Shown here piece after piece: positions 36,301 through 48,300 of a DNA stretch of 64,000 nt. Origin of the DNA: Undaria pinnatifida. Its lineage: Eukaryota; Sar; Phaeophyceae; Laminariales; Alariaceae. A program made the translations under genes and the position numbers. Positions within the stretch are counted from its first letter, which is position 1. Every line of letters starts with the position of its first letter. A model generated the notes under the pieces. That model was not told where the DNA came from, searched no databases, and worked only from the letters and a program-made list of their open reading frames with translations. The stretch spans positions 24,656,518 through 24,720,517 of the forward strand of contig JABAKD010000002.1 of the NCBI GenBank assembly GCA_012845835.1. Reading direction: 5' to 3'.

Positions 36301-39300
36301 ATTGACTTGCGTCTGTTGCGCGTATGCGTAGTGATAGATACCACGTGTAATATATACGTGGTAGTCTTTCTTGGGTGGCAAGCGGAATAGTCGGTTTTGC
36401 CAGGCGCGAGTAATGAGACGTATGCACCGGTATGGACCTGGCACATCGTAGACTGACTCCCGATTTCATTTTTATATGTTTCTGGTGGAGGCATGAATTG
36501 CGTCAGCTGTGATTTATGCGTGTACCACCTTCGGTTTGTGTTTTTCCCCTGGGGCATTCCTCAGCTCCAAAGTGACTGGAGCCTGTTCTGTGACCACAGA
36601 CTTGATTGTGCGAGTTAATGTGAGAACGACAACAACAACAACAACTGAAATATTGCCTGTTTCTTGACCGTTCAGCTGCTTCCTGCAAATTTGGTTTTTC
36701 TGCCAACACGATTTTGAATTTTTTCGCGATTTTTTCTTCCTTTTTGTCTAGTAAGTTGAACTTCCTACTATTTGCCGCTAATTTGCCGCCTGTGCATTAG
36801 TTGCGGAACGGTCCAGCTTTAGCTTTTCTTTGATTCGCACCATTTGTTTTGTACTTGACGAAGCTTCATCGGCTGAGATCTGGGCTTGGCTCATCAGCTC
36901 CACACCGCCTAGCACCCCATCGCAGCGCTATAGCTTACAGCAACGAAGCGCCGTGCAGTGCCCTGCGATGTCCTGCGGCTCAGCTCAGCAGCGCACCCCG
37001 CTAGCTCAGCAGAGCGAAGCGCTATGCTTTGCCGTGCTTTGCCGTCGCGGTCGTTCGTTATTCATGATATCTAAAACTCCGCGTACGCTGATGCTTAGGT
37101 GTTTGGCGCTTTATTCTATACACATCGCGTCAACCATCGTAATATCATACAATATGGGGGAGGGAATGTAATCTCTATGCAAAGATCCTGTTTTGTTTTA
37201 ATCAATTGTCAGCCGGCCGCCCCGGTGGTTCATTAATATTAGTGGTTTTACCCTCGAATACTCAACGTTTGGTTGTCCTTGAGTTCGACACCCACCACGA
37301 TGAGATTTGACTTTATTTGCAAAAATGCAAAAAAAAAAAACAGGGATCAATTGCTGAGAGCGCCTAGCAGCGTGGGTTCGTTCGACGCGAGTCGACGAGG
37401 GAAGAAAATGCTGGATTCTCCTCGCGGTAAAAATGAAAGCACGTGCCGAAGTGGGGAGGAAGCAGGAGGGCCCGCTATGTGACCCCGGATCTGAGTTACT
37501 ACTGGGAGGGAGCGCGAGAGTGGTGCGGGGATAATAAATGGGATGAAGAAAAAAAAATGTTGCAAAGGTATATTATTATTACTACCAGTAAATAATATGT
37601 CAGTCTCTAGGAAATACGAACGGCACTATCAGCAGTCGTCATGGTAGAGACACTCCGGATATTATGCATTGAGGGGACGCGTCCGATTTCGACAACGTGA
37701 AAGCCCCCACGAAGAAAAGACAGCAGACACACATATCCCGCCTTCCCGAGAAAAAACAGAGAAGAAGCGCTACGCCAACCTCCCGTACGAGCAAAGCCAC
37801 CCCCGCACCAATCTTAGACAACGCCGCCTCAACGAGAGATCGCCCTCCTCTCCTACGTTTTCCTCCTCGCCCGCGACCACGCAGACCAATCAATGCGACA
37901 GCCTTCACGTAACAAACAAAGCAATCTTCTTCCAAAACCTCGCCGGCTGACATGTCCTCATGTCGACGTTTGATGCAAACCGACTTTGCATCCTGTCGAC
38001 TTCGAACCTCCATTGCCACGGGGACAGCAGTGCAGTCTCTTCATTAATGCCAAGGCCTCTTTTGCTTCGCCTAGAGGCGACGCAGGTTCTCAATAATACT
38101 CTTTTCGGTATTTCTGTTTGATAGACGCCAACTTTTACATGACGGCGCATTTAACATAGTTTGTTTCGCCTATCCTTGCCTTCTTTGTTGTAAAATATTA
38201 CGTTTTTTCTTTTGTCAAAGCATGACTTTCATAATCCCATGTTCGTATTAAACTCTTGGCATTACTTTAAAGTTCAATGCATGCCAAATCGGACAGCTAC
38301 ACCTTAAGTGGTCGAAGTGCTGCCCTGCCCTACCCGAAGCATGGGCGCCGGCGAATGCCGGCGCCCATGCGGAGCCCTTGTATATATATATATATATATA
38401 TGTCTCCCGTATGTTCCTCTAATACGGTCTGATTGGGGCACTGTTTTGCGGAGGACCATAGTAATTGGAAGCCGCGGTACCACACAAACCTATATACTCC
38501 CCTTTTTTTGCTCACCACATATGATTCCGATTTTAATTCGGAGGACCACAACGACCAGAACCCGCGGTAAACCCAAACATCAGCGTACTCCCCTATGTTT
38601 ACTACAGTAACCCTTATCAATAGTGGTCTTCATTACTACTCAACCATAAACACAAAAACCTATGCACCCTCGCCATTCCTACTAACCATACGGGGCTCTG
38701 ATTACTACTAACTGTATTATATGTTCCCGCAACAACAACTAGCCGCTAAGCTCAGCCAACGCACAGCCTTGGGTCCTTACATTTTCAAACAGAGTGGTAC
38801 AAAAACAGTGAAGACTAGAGCCATAAACTCGTTCTAGATATGAATAGTCGGTGTTCCTTGCCGGGTTACTTGCGTGTTGACTTATGATTTTTCTACCTAT
38901 TTTTCATGAGTCCTCTCCCCCCTTTTCAGTATTCGACGCCCCCCGGGATTTCCAGCCAACCACACCCCGCACGAAAACCTCGTAGACTAAGCTATACACT
39001 CGTTTTACCAAGACGAATAGTCGGTGTCACTTGCCGGGTTACCTGCGCGGTGGCTAATCGTTTGGTCTTTGCCCATCATGCCACGTAGCTTTCAAGGGTT
39101 TTCTATCCACCACCCTGTTTCTAAAAACCTGCGACATCACCGCCCCCCGCCGGTATTTCAAGCCAACCACACCTCGATCTATAAGACAGCGTAGCCAAGC
39201 TGCCGCTAGGAACTCGCGCTGCAGGACAATTCTAACTGTCGTCAACTCGTGGGCCTTTGTGGTCGGCGGACGGACGCTGCAGGCAAACTCCAAAGAGGGG

Positions 39301-42300
39301 TCCCTACTTTTTGGCGTCGTCAAAAAAAAATCAGGGCTTTTCACGGGTCATGACCCGGCCCGCGGGTCGGGTCAGGAAGTGTTCGATACGTCACGGGTCG
39401 GGTCGGGTCGGGTTGACTCGGTTCAGACAGGAATTTTTACAAGTATGGCACGTAAGGCCGGGTCTCACCCTGACCCGATCAGACCCGCGAGGTGGTGATC
39501 CGGCCCGTGAAAAGCCCTTGGCAAGAAACTTGCAGCCGCTCGTATATAGTAAATCTAACGCGTGCCACGATAGAGGCCGCGTTTTAATTTTGTTTGGGAC
39601 ATTTTTTTTTTCTAGTTGACGGGACTGGCCCCATAATCCCTTTCGAACCCCCGAAACCCATCCCTATACTAACTCCAAGTAACTTGTCCCCCAAAAACGG
39701 GTTTCCAGTTGTAGAGGCGTTAACCCGATATCGTCAGAACATCATTATTGATTTGCAATATACCTGGTATACTGTAAAAAAATAAAATACACTGCTGCAG
39801 CTGCTGTGAGATCAAAGACTTCGTCGACAAAAAACAACTCATCTTTGCAGGTTGTGTGTGATACCCTGATACCCCGATCGTGCGTAATGCAGGGTGTGTG
39901 CCCTCATATAATGCATACCTATTTATTTCATTTTTTTGTAAATCGCATACCTAGGCCAAGGGATTTGACACTTGTTAAGCTTTACATACTCAAAATCACT
40001 TTTGGGGCGAGGCATACGCTCCTCAACTCAAGAAAGAGCCTGACAGGGGGAAAAAAAATGGTGCACCTCTAATACCGTAGCACGTGTCGTTCTTCCCCGT
40101 TAACCCGCCGACAACCGTCAACGCACACAGCTTGACCACAGACTGCCGCGCGAGTTCCTAGCGAAACACAGCGTATATCATGTTTTTCACGGCCTTTCAC
40201 GGGTCGGATATCACTTCCCGCGAGTTGGGTCAGATCGGGTCAGCAGGGTGACCCGACCCAATCCGTGAGATTTTTTTAAACCTCCTGACCCGACACGACC
40301 CGATCCGACCCGTGAGAGTTCAAAAAAACCGTGGCCAAACCCGGCTCGATCCGCGAGGTTTCGAACAACCTTGTGATCCGACCCGCGGGCCGGGTCCTGA
40401 CCCGCGAAAAAGCCTTGAACTTGCCCCCCCCCCTGGTTTTTTTTTTCCCGATATCGTCTCAGAGAACCTCTGGCTGGCCCTTGCCGAATAATGAGCACCG
40501 CTAAACCGATCCCGGTATGAAAACGCCTTCTATTTCACTTTAAAAAAATCCCGCTAATGAGGTATACCGTCTTTACGAGCGAAGCAAGTTTCAAATTTTA
40601 CGACCGCGACAAGAAAAAAATAAGGGCCCCTTTCCAGCCCCGCGTGCCCTGATCTCCATGTCCCACCCGACGACCGGAATCTCCCGAACAGAACAACAAA
40701 ATACGACTACGACGTACTGACTTTTGAGCTCCAATCATTTTGGGACGCACACGCACCAACGCCCAACGCCAGCAAGGCAATTTAGTTGGGCTGCGCTGGG
40801 TTGGGTTGGGTTGGGTTGGGTTGGGTTGGGTTGGGTTGGGTTGGGTTGGGTTGGGTTGGGTTGGGTTGGGTTGGGTTGGGTTGGGTTGGGTTGGGTTGGG
40901 TTGGGTTGGGTTGGGTTGAGTTGGGTTGGGTTGGGTTGGGTTGGGTTGGGTTGGGTTGGGTCGGGTGGGTGGGTTGCGTTGGGTTGGATTGGGTTGCGTT
41001 GGGTTGGGTGGGTTGCGTTGGGTTGGATTGGGTTGCGTTGTGTTGAGTTAGGTTAGGTAAGGTTGGGATGGGTTGGATTGCGTTGGGGTTGGGTCGACGA
41101 CAGTTACAAACATCCAGCAAGCGCAAGTTCCTAGCGAGAGCTTCAGTGTTTCGTGTTCACCTTTCCAACAGTAACCTTCCCGGTCAGGCCGTCCACCACG
41201 CAGTACAACGGATCTCCCGGCTCCACCCAACTCCCCACCACCGGCAGCCCGTCCCACCCTAGGCTTTCGTGCAGCTTAGCCGCCCCGCCGCCCCCCGCCC
41301 CCCCCGACCCCGGCTTAACATTGCAGAAATTTAAGCGCGCCACCGCAGCTGTGCTCGCCGACTTTCCTGCGATGTCTTGGAGGTCTACCGCAAAGGTTTT
41401 CAACACCGAGGCATGTCCGAACCCTCTGGAAGGCGGCAGGAGGGGGGAAGGGATGAAGATGGGGTTGGAGTGGGGAGTGGGGGGGGGGTAAGCGGTGGGA
41501 GTAGGGGTTACTTGTCGTAGGTGAGGGTAGGGCGGGGACAACAAGGGAGGCCGAGACTAAGTTGAGAAAGCCTACGAGTTCTACAAATGATACGAGCAAC
41601 AAAAAACGTGCGTGATAAGAACAACGGGCAGGGCAAGGCAGGGCAGGGTAGCAACACCAACCTCCTCCCGCCCCCGACAAAATGAGTACACTCCGCGCCC
41701 GCACCCTACCCCCAACCCAACCCCCATCTACTTCCACCTCCTACCCCATCCTATTCCGGTTTGTTTTTCGTGTGGTGAGAACTCGACGTGTACCCGTTCG
41801 AGGCTGCTCTTGTTGAGGATTGTGGCACCTTCCAAGCCGAAGCACCAACACCAACCCCAAACCCCTCCCGCCAAGACCCCAACGCCCGTCTACTCCCGCC
41901 TTATCACCCATCCCCGCCCCCGCCCTACACTATTCCACCGTCGGTCCGTTTCGCCTACCGCTCGAAGCTGCTCTTGTTGAGAATCGTGGCGTCTTCCATG
42001 TCGAAGCCGGTGCACGACATCACTGTCACAACGGCCCAAACCCACCACATACAACAGTTTCAACCCCCCCCCTCCCCCCCCCCCCCAACTCCCATCCAAA
42101 CCCTAGCCTCAACCCCATTATACTTCTACCCTACCCCAACCCGCCTCCGCTCCTAGAGGGCTGAGCGGGCTTACCGTTCGAAGCTGCTCTTGTTGAGAAT
42201 CATGGCGTCTTCCATGTCGAAGCCGGTGTATGAAATCACTGCCACAACGGCGTTTGTGCCCTGGAGACGGCGGCGCCACGAGATCAGAGCGTGCATTGTT

Positions 42301-45300
42301 CATGCACACAGGGCGATGGATCGCAACGAACCGGACATGAAACAACGAGAAAAAAAAAGGGGAAACACGGGACAAGGAGAAAGAGAAGGAGAAGGGGAAG
42401 GAAACCGAGAACCAGGATCAGAACACGAAGAACGAAAAAAGGGAACGAGAACGAGAATGAACGTTATGAAAGTGACAACGAGAGCAGAAACTGAGAGCGA
42501 AAAGTAAACGCGAGAGTGGCCATCAGAATCATGGCATCGTGACATGGTCGATGACACGGTGACACGTTTGACGACATCATGACACAGTTGATGACATGGT
42601 TAATGACATCGTCAAATGAATGGTGGTATCATGATATGGCTGATGGCATAATGATTTATGACATCATGACATGGTTAATGGTGTGGTGACATGGGCGACG
42701 ACATGGGTGATGGCATCGTGACATGGTCGGTGGCACGGTGAGGCGGTTAATGGTATCATGAGACGATTGGTGACAATGCGACATGGTCGAATAGATGGTT
42801 GATAGCATCATCACATCGTGGATGGTTTGGTGACATGGTTGATGGCGCCATGAAATATTTGACAGCATCGCGATCATGACATGGTTGATGCCATCGTCAC
42901 ATGGTTGACAGCATCGTCACATGGTTGATGGTTTGGTGACATGGTTGATGGCGTCATTACGTGGTTGATGACATAGCATCGCCACATGGTTGATGGCTTG
43001 GGCACATGGTCGATGGCGTCACTACATGGTTGATGACATCGTCACAAGATTGGTGGTCTGGTGACATGGTTGATGGCGCCACGACATAGTTGATGGCAAC
43101 GTGATCAGCACATGGTTGATACCATCGTCACATGGTTGATATCATCGTTACATGGTTGATGGTCTGGTGACATGGTTGATGGCGCCATGACATAGTTGAT
43201 GACATCGCCACCATAACATAGTTGATGACATTATCACATGGTTGATATCATCATTGATGACCTGGTGGCATGGTTGATGCCATCATCACATGGTTGATAG
43301 TGTCGTCACATACTTGATGGTCAGGTGATATGGTTGGTGGCATCGTCACACGGTTGATTATGTCGTGACACGGTCGATGCCACGGTTGACGGTTTGGTGA
43401 CATGGTTGATGACGTCACGGTGACATGAATGCTGGTATCACCACATGGTTGATATCATCGTCACATGATCGACGACATCGTGACATGGTTGGTGACATCG
43501 TTGATGGTACGGTGACATAGTTACCTGAGGGTAGTCGTCCAGCTGGAACTCGGCGTGTCTTCGCGTCTGCACGATAGCCGCCTGAGGAAACAACACCTGA
43601 GCTCACCATCAGCAAAACAAACAACGCCACGAAGCAGTAACGCACCGAAGCAAAGAAACAACTCAAGTCAGTAAGTACCCAGAGAAAAACGAACCGAGAG
43701 TCACAAAGGCGTTGGTAAGGACAAATTACGTGCGTCATGTTCATCACTGGGCTGTGGCGCTTTTTCTGGTGCGCGAAATAGTAGTTTCGCCTGCTGATTG
43801 GTTGGTCTGCTGGTCTGCTCGTTGGTTGGTTTGTTGGTTGGCTGGTTGAACTGAATGGTCTGTTTGTTTGATTGGTTGATTGATTGGTTAATTGATGACG
43901 TTTGCATTGATTGAGTAGACTAAATCGATCGATAGATCGATTAGTTATTAATAGTCGATTAACTACAACGGCATATTACAGTATACAGTAGAGCCTGGTT
44001 CCTTCGTTTTAGTCCGTTTCACGCGAGGCACTTCTTCGTAAGACACGGACAAAAGCACTCGTTTCAGTAGCATCAGCCAAAAAAAAGTTATTGACTCTTA
44101 CAAGACAGAGAACACATCTCGCAGGAAAAAAAAACAACGAAACGCGCAAACGCAATGGCAAACGTACTGTGCAGCAGCAGTGTACCAGCACGCAAAGCAA
44201 AACCATAAAAGACAAGCAAAACAAAAAAAAAAGAAAAGACAATTACGGCAAAAACACGGTAAAAAAACCCGGCTCTCTTGCTACCCTTGCACACCAGTAG
44301 CCACAAAATATTTTACGGCTTGTCTCCTCTCCGCCCCAGGACTGACCAACCAAAACACGTTTTTTTCTTCCTGTCCTAGACTCATCCCACGGTAGCGGTG
44401 TCGTGCAGTTTTTGGGTATAAACCAAACGATTCTGGCCGGTTGAGCTCCTCAGGTGTGGAACTATCGATTGCCGGTATTATTAACAGTACGATCATTTTA
44501 CGAGCACAGCTTCTTTTGTTTCAGGAACAGCGAATAAAAACGTTGGTCGGGTTGCGCGAACGAATGCCTTCGAAGTTGTGCCTCGGTTGATGTTGATATT
44601 GACCTCCTCCTCGTGAAAGGGAGCTCAGAAAACTCTTAGAATCTTCTGCACCCCGCGCGTGGGATGACTCCCTACCTTGAACTGTGCTCTTGAACCACTT
44701 TTCTTAAACCAGTTTGAGACTTCAGAGGGCAAAAAAATAATGATAAAAAAATGACAATTACGTCATTTTTTGCACGTCTCCCCTCCGCCCCGACCGAGCA
44801 AACGCTGTTTTCTCCCTGCCCTACATTAGTCTTGAACCGCTTTCTGGAACCAGTTTGAAAACTCAGAGGAGGAGGGGGAAGAAAAACTGAACAAAATGAC
44901 GATTACATCAGTCTTAAACTACTTTCTCAAACCAGTTTTGATACTTCAGAGGGCAGAAAATAATTATTAAAGCATGACGATTACAGCATCAGGCACACCA
45001 AGCAGCCCCAGCTGCTGAGGCAGGGGACAGGGCATGTGTCCCAGCTCCAATGCAAAATTATCTCCGACACGGGCGCACCATGATACTATTTAAGAGTTGT
45101 ACTGCTTGCGCGCTCCCGCCAGCCAATCAATGAGACCAAAACCTGGCATAGTTTTGGTTACTTTATGGCATAGTTTCGGTTGCTATACCTCGGTCACAAA
45201 TGTGCCATAATCCCAATGCGTAGCCAGTCGATAAGACCAACGCCTGGAATAGTTTTGGTCGCTATACTTACTTGTACCTGGGTCGCAAATGAGCAGATAA

Positions 45301-48300
45301 GCTATAGTCTCACATTGGGTTCAGCGTGTGTGTCCCAACGCTCGTCAAAATGCAGGCTAGACTAGCACAGAGTTCGTGTCTTTCTAGGAGGAACAATCGA
45401 CATGGACACTGGACTGTCTTCTTCCCAGGTAATCTTCACGGACGCTTTGGCGTCACTTCTGCAGCTCTTATCACAGAGACCGAGCATCAAGACGTGTCAG
45501 TGTTTCATAACGAGCTTGCCTGTACCGCAGATGGTGTTCATAGTAGACACGCCTTGTACATTTTGTCTTACTACAGTGCTCTTAATGGACTCGCCTTGTA
45601 CTTGTCGTCTACTGGTACAGTTTAGAGGACTTGCCTTGTACATTTTGTTGTCGATGCGGTGCGGGGTCATCGAGTGCGCCGGCGTGCCCATCGTCTGCTT
45701 CCCCATTTGGCACTGCAACGAAACAAACACACAATCACAGAAGCAAAAAAACACGGAAACACAAACACATAAAAACGCAAACCGTAGAACACACAGGGTT
45801 AGAAAGTGCTATCATGGGCACTTGGCGCACCCGGCAAAAACGAGATTGCATCGCTAGTGCAAATAACACAGGATGGAGGGGGCATTGGCACTACAACAAA
45901 TCACAGCAGAGCAATGCCAAACGAAGGAGCTCCTGCTACCGCTGCTATAGCTGATGCTGCTGTTATAGCTACTGATATTTCCGCCGCTGCTGTTGCTACC
46001 GCTGCTACTGCTGCTACTGATGTCGCTGCTAGTGCTGTTGATACTGCTGATGATGGTATTACCGTCACCGCCACTGCCGCTGCTGCTTCTGCGGACGTGA
46101 CACACAAGACTAAACGGCACGAAGAATCCCCAAACACGATCCTGCTCATACTGCGGGGGTGACACGCAAGACGAAACAGCACGAGCCATGCCCAAACAAC
46201 TCTAAACAGCCCAACCCAACCCAACCCAACCCAACCCAACCCAACCCAACCCAACCCAACCCAACCCAACCCAACCCAATACACGCTAGTTCACTGACCT
46301 GGTACATGTTCCTGGGGCTCTGGTTGTAGTCGGAGAAGGGTGTGAGCGATGCCACAAGCGAGAGCATATTGGTAGGGTCCAGCTCCCGGTGTGTCGTCAG
46401 GCCAGCCCTCACATCTTCCGCTAAACACGCGATCTGTCGCAAACACACACACGACACACCGTCCCCACAGCACACAATACGAAAACAAAAAATACAAGGT
46501 AAGCGAAAAACAACGCTAAAAAGCAATTATATTTTTTTATTCAACATGGCAAAGAGCAAGGAGACAGTTCACAACAACAAAAAAAACAAAACAAATTTTG
46601 GAAACACGTATACAAAGGTATACCACATTTTTTCCGAAAACAAACCATGAAAAAAAGCGGCAACAATACGTAAAACCGAGCTACTACACCAAGACGAAGA
46701 ACATACGTATTCGTAGAGAAAACAAGTGCTTCCAAATATTGTACGAAGTAGTAGGCATATGAAAAGGCGCACGATACCGCTAGGATGTGGATGCATGGGC
46801 CGTGCCCATAGTATGGACAAAACACTTTTGGTATTCGCAATCACGCATCGACAATCAAGCAAACATAGAGACACGTTTGATGGTGCTCAATTATGCCTTT
46901 GAGCCCTACTATGATACCGCGACGCACGAAACCGGCGTCAACACCTTTGAGACTAGGCGAGACTAGGCAAGGCTAGGCAAGGCTAGGCAAGGCTCAGCAA
47001 GGCTCGGCAAGATGAGGCTGGGCGAGACAAGGCTCGGCAAGAAAAGGCTCGGCAAGGCTCGGCAAGGCTCGGCAAGGCTCGGCAAGGCTCGGCAAGGCTC
47101 GGCAAGGCTCGGCAAGGCTCGGCAAGGCTCGGCAAGGCTCGGCAAGGCTCGGCAAGGCTCGGCAAGGCTCGGCAAGGCTCGACAAGGCAAGGCTCGGCAA
47201 GGCAAGTCAAGACGGACACAAGACTAATCACCTCCATAAACTGCTGCTCCATTGGGCCGATCCACTCCGTCTTGCCGCTGGGAAGGTGCAGCACTGGCCG
47301 GCACATTCTGGTATTAAAAAACAAACAAACGAAATGAATTACCAGCTACTAGTCAAGCAAACAAACAAGCGAACAAACAAACAAACAATGCGGGGCAATA
47401 AAAACAACCAGCAAGTAGAAACCTACAGCCAACCCGCGTCCTTAAGAAGTAACGGCGCCCTTTACAACGGATGAGTCGACCTAACGAGAGTGCCCTACTC
47501 TACTACAGGAAACCACAAGTTGCATACTATGGGCGGAATGTTGCGGTCTTCGGAGAAGACGAACCACACTCAATGCGTCTCAACACACCAAAAAAATCGC
47601 AAAAAAATCATCATCACAAGTATTTCGCACGCACCTTACTCTATACAAGAGCAAACCCCTTCCCTTCCCCCACGCCAGCCCCAACCCCTCACCCCCCCCC
47701 CCCCCCCCGCCCCGCCCGCTCCCCCCCCCAAAAAACCGCCCTGCCCGCTTCCCCCCCCAAAAAACCCCACCCAACAACCCTCCCCACCCAAAAACACTCA
47801 CCGCGCCCCCGCACTGTTCAAAAACAGTCCGGGATAAGGCCCGGCCCCGCCCTTCATCGGCGGGACCCACGCCACTTCCAAAGTAGGGTCCACCCCTGTA
47901 CCCGCCCCCCCACCCCCATTCCTTCCCCCAGGAGACACTTTAAGCCGCCTGAGCTCGGCGGCTACACGGCGAAGCGTTGCCTCGCTACCGCCCCCCACGA
48001 CTCTACCGTCCACCGCCACTGGCAAGAAGGAGTGGGGGAGGCTCGCCGCACCGTCTCCCGCCCCCGTGCCGGACGGGGCGACGCCGAGGTTGATCAGGAC
48101 CGACTCCAGGGAAGACGGGGACTGGGGACCGAACGAGAGTTTACCGTGATATGTTGCGGGGGGGGTGGGATCGGGTTTAAAAATAATGCCAGTGCTGTTG
48201 TGGCTATGGTTACGGTGGTGGCGATTGCTGTTGTTTGATGGTGTTGTGGTTGTTGTGGTTGTTGTTGTAGGAGCACACCAACCAGGCAGGCAAGAACGCA

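Larger units (their letters stand above)
32698..41160 (-). other. 8.46-kb intron 17 of RPA2
   Basis: Far longer than the other introns of the gene (0.2-2 kb). It holds copies of at least four dispersed repeat families, a 462-bp tandem duplication, short terminal-inverted-repeat elements, a perfect hairpin and a pentamer array, all listed separately. No convincing gene is seen inside it on either strand, so growth by repeat insertion is the simplest reading. Confidence 0.85.

Noticed and set aside
37260-37300. tRNA-like GAGTTCGACACC word
   Set aside because: No matching acceptor stem or anticodon arm in the surrounding bases; no tRNA gene was recognised in the window.
40797-41090. Telomere repeat
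   Set aside because: The unit is the pentamer TTGGG, not TTAGGG or TTTAGGG, and it lies inside an intron; similar pentamers occur in other introns.
40724-41126. Frames of repeated VGLGW / PTQPN
   Set aside because: Translation of the TTGGG array in all frames.
41959-42034. Functional alternative exon copy of exon 16
   Set aside because: It has a donor-like end but no acceptor, and including it would duplicate the active-site motif; treated as a duplication remnant.
46983-47324. Leucine/proline-rich frames such as [10 protein letters not shown]
   Set aside because: They are translations of the decamer array joined by chance to real exon 12.
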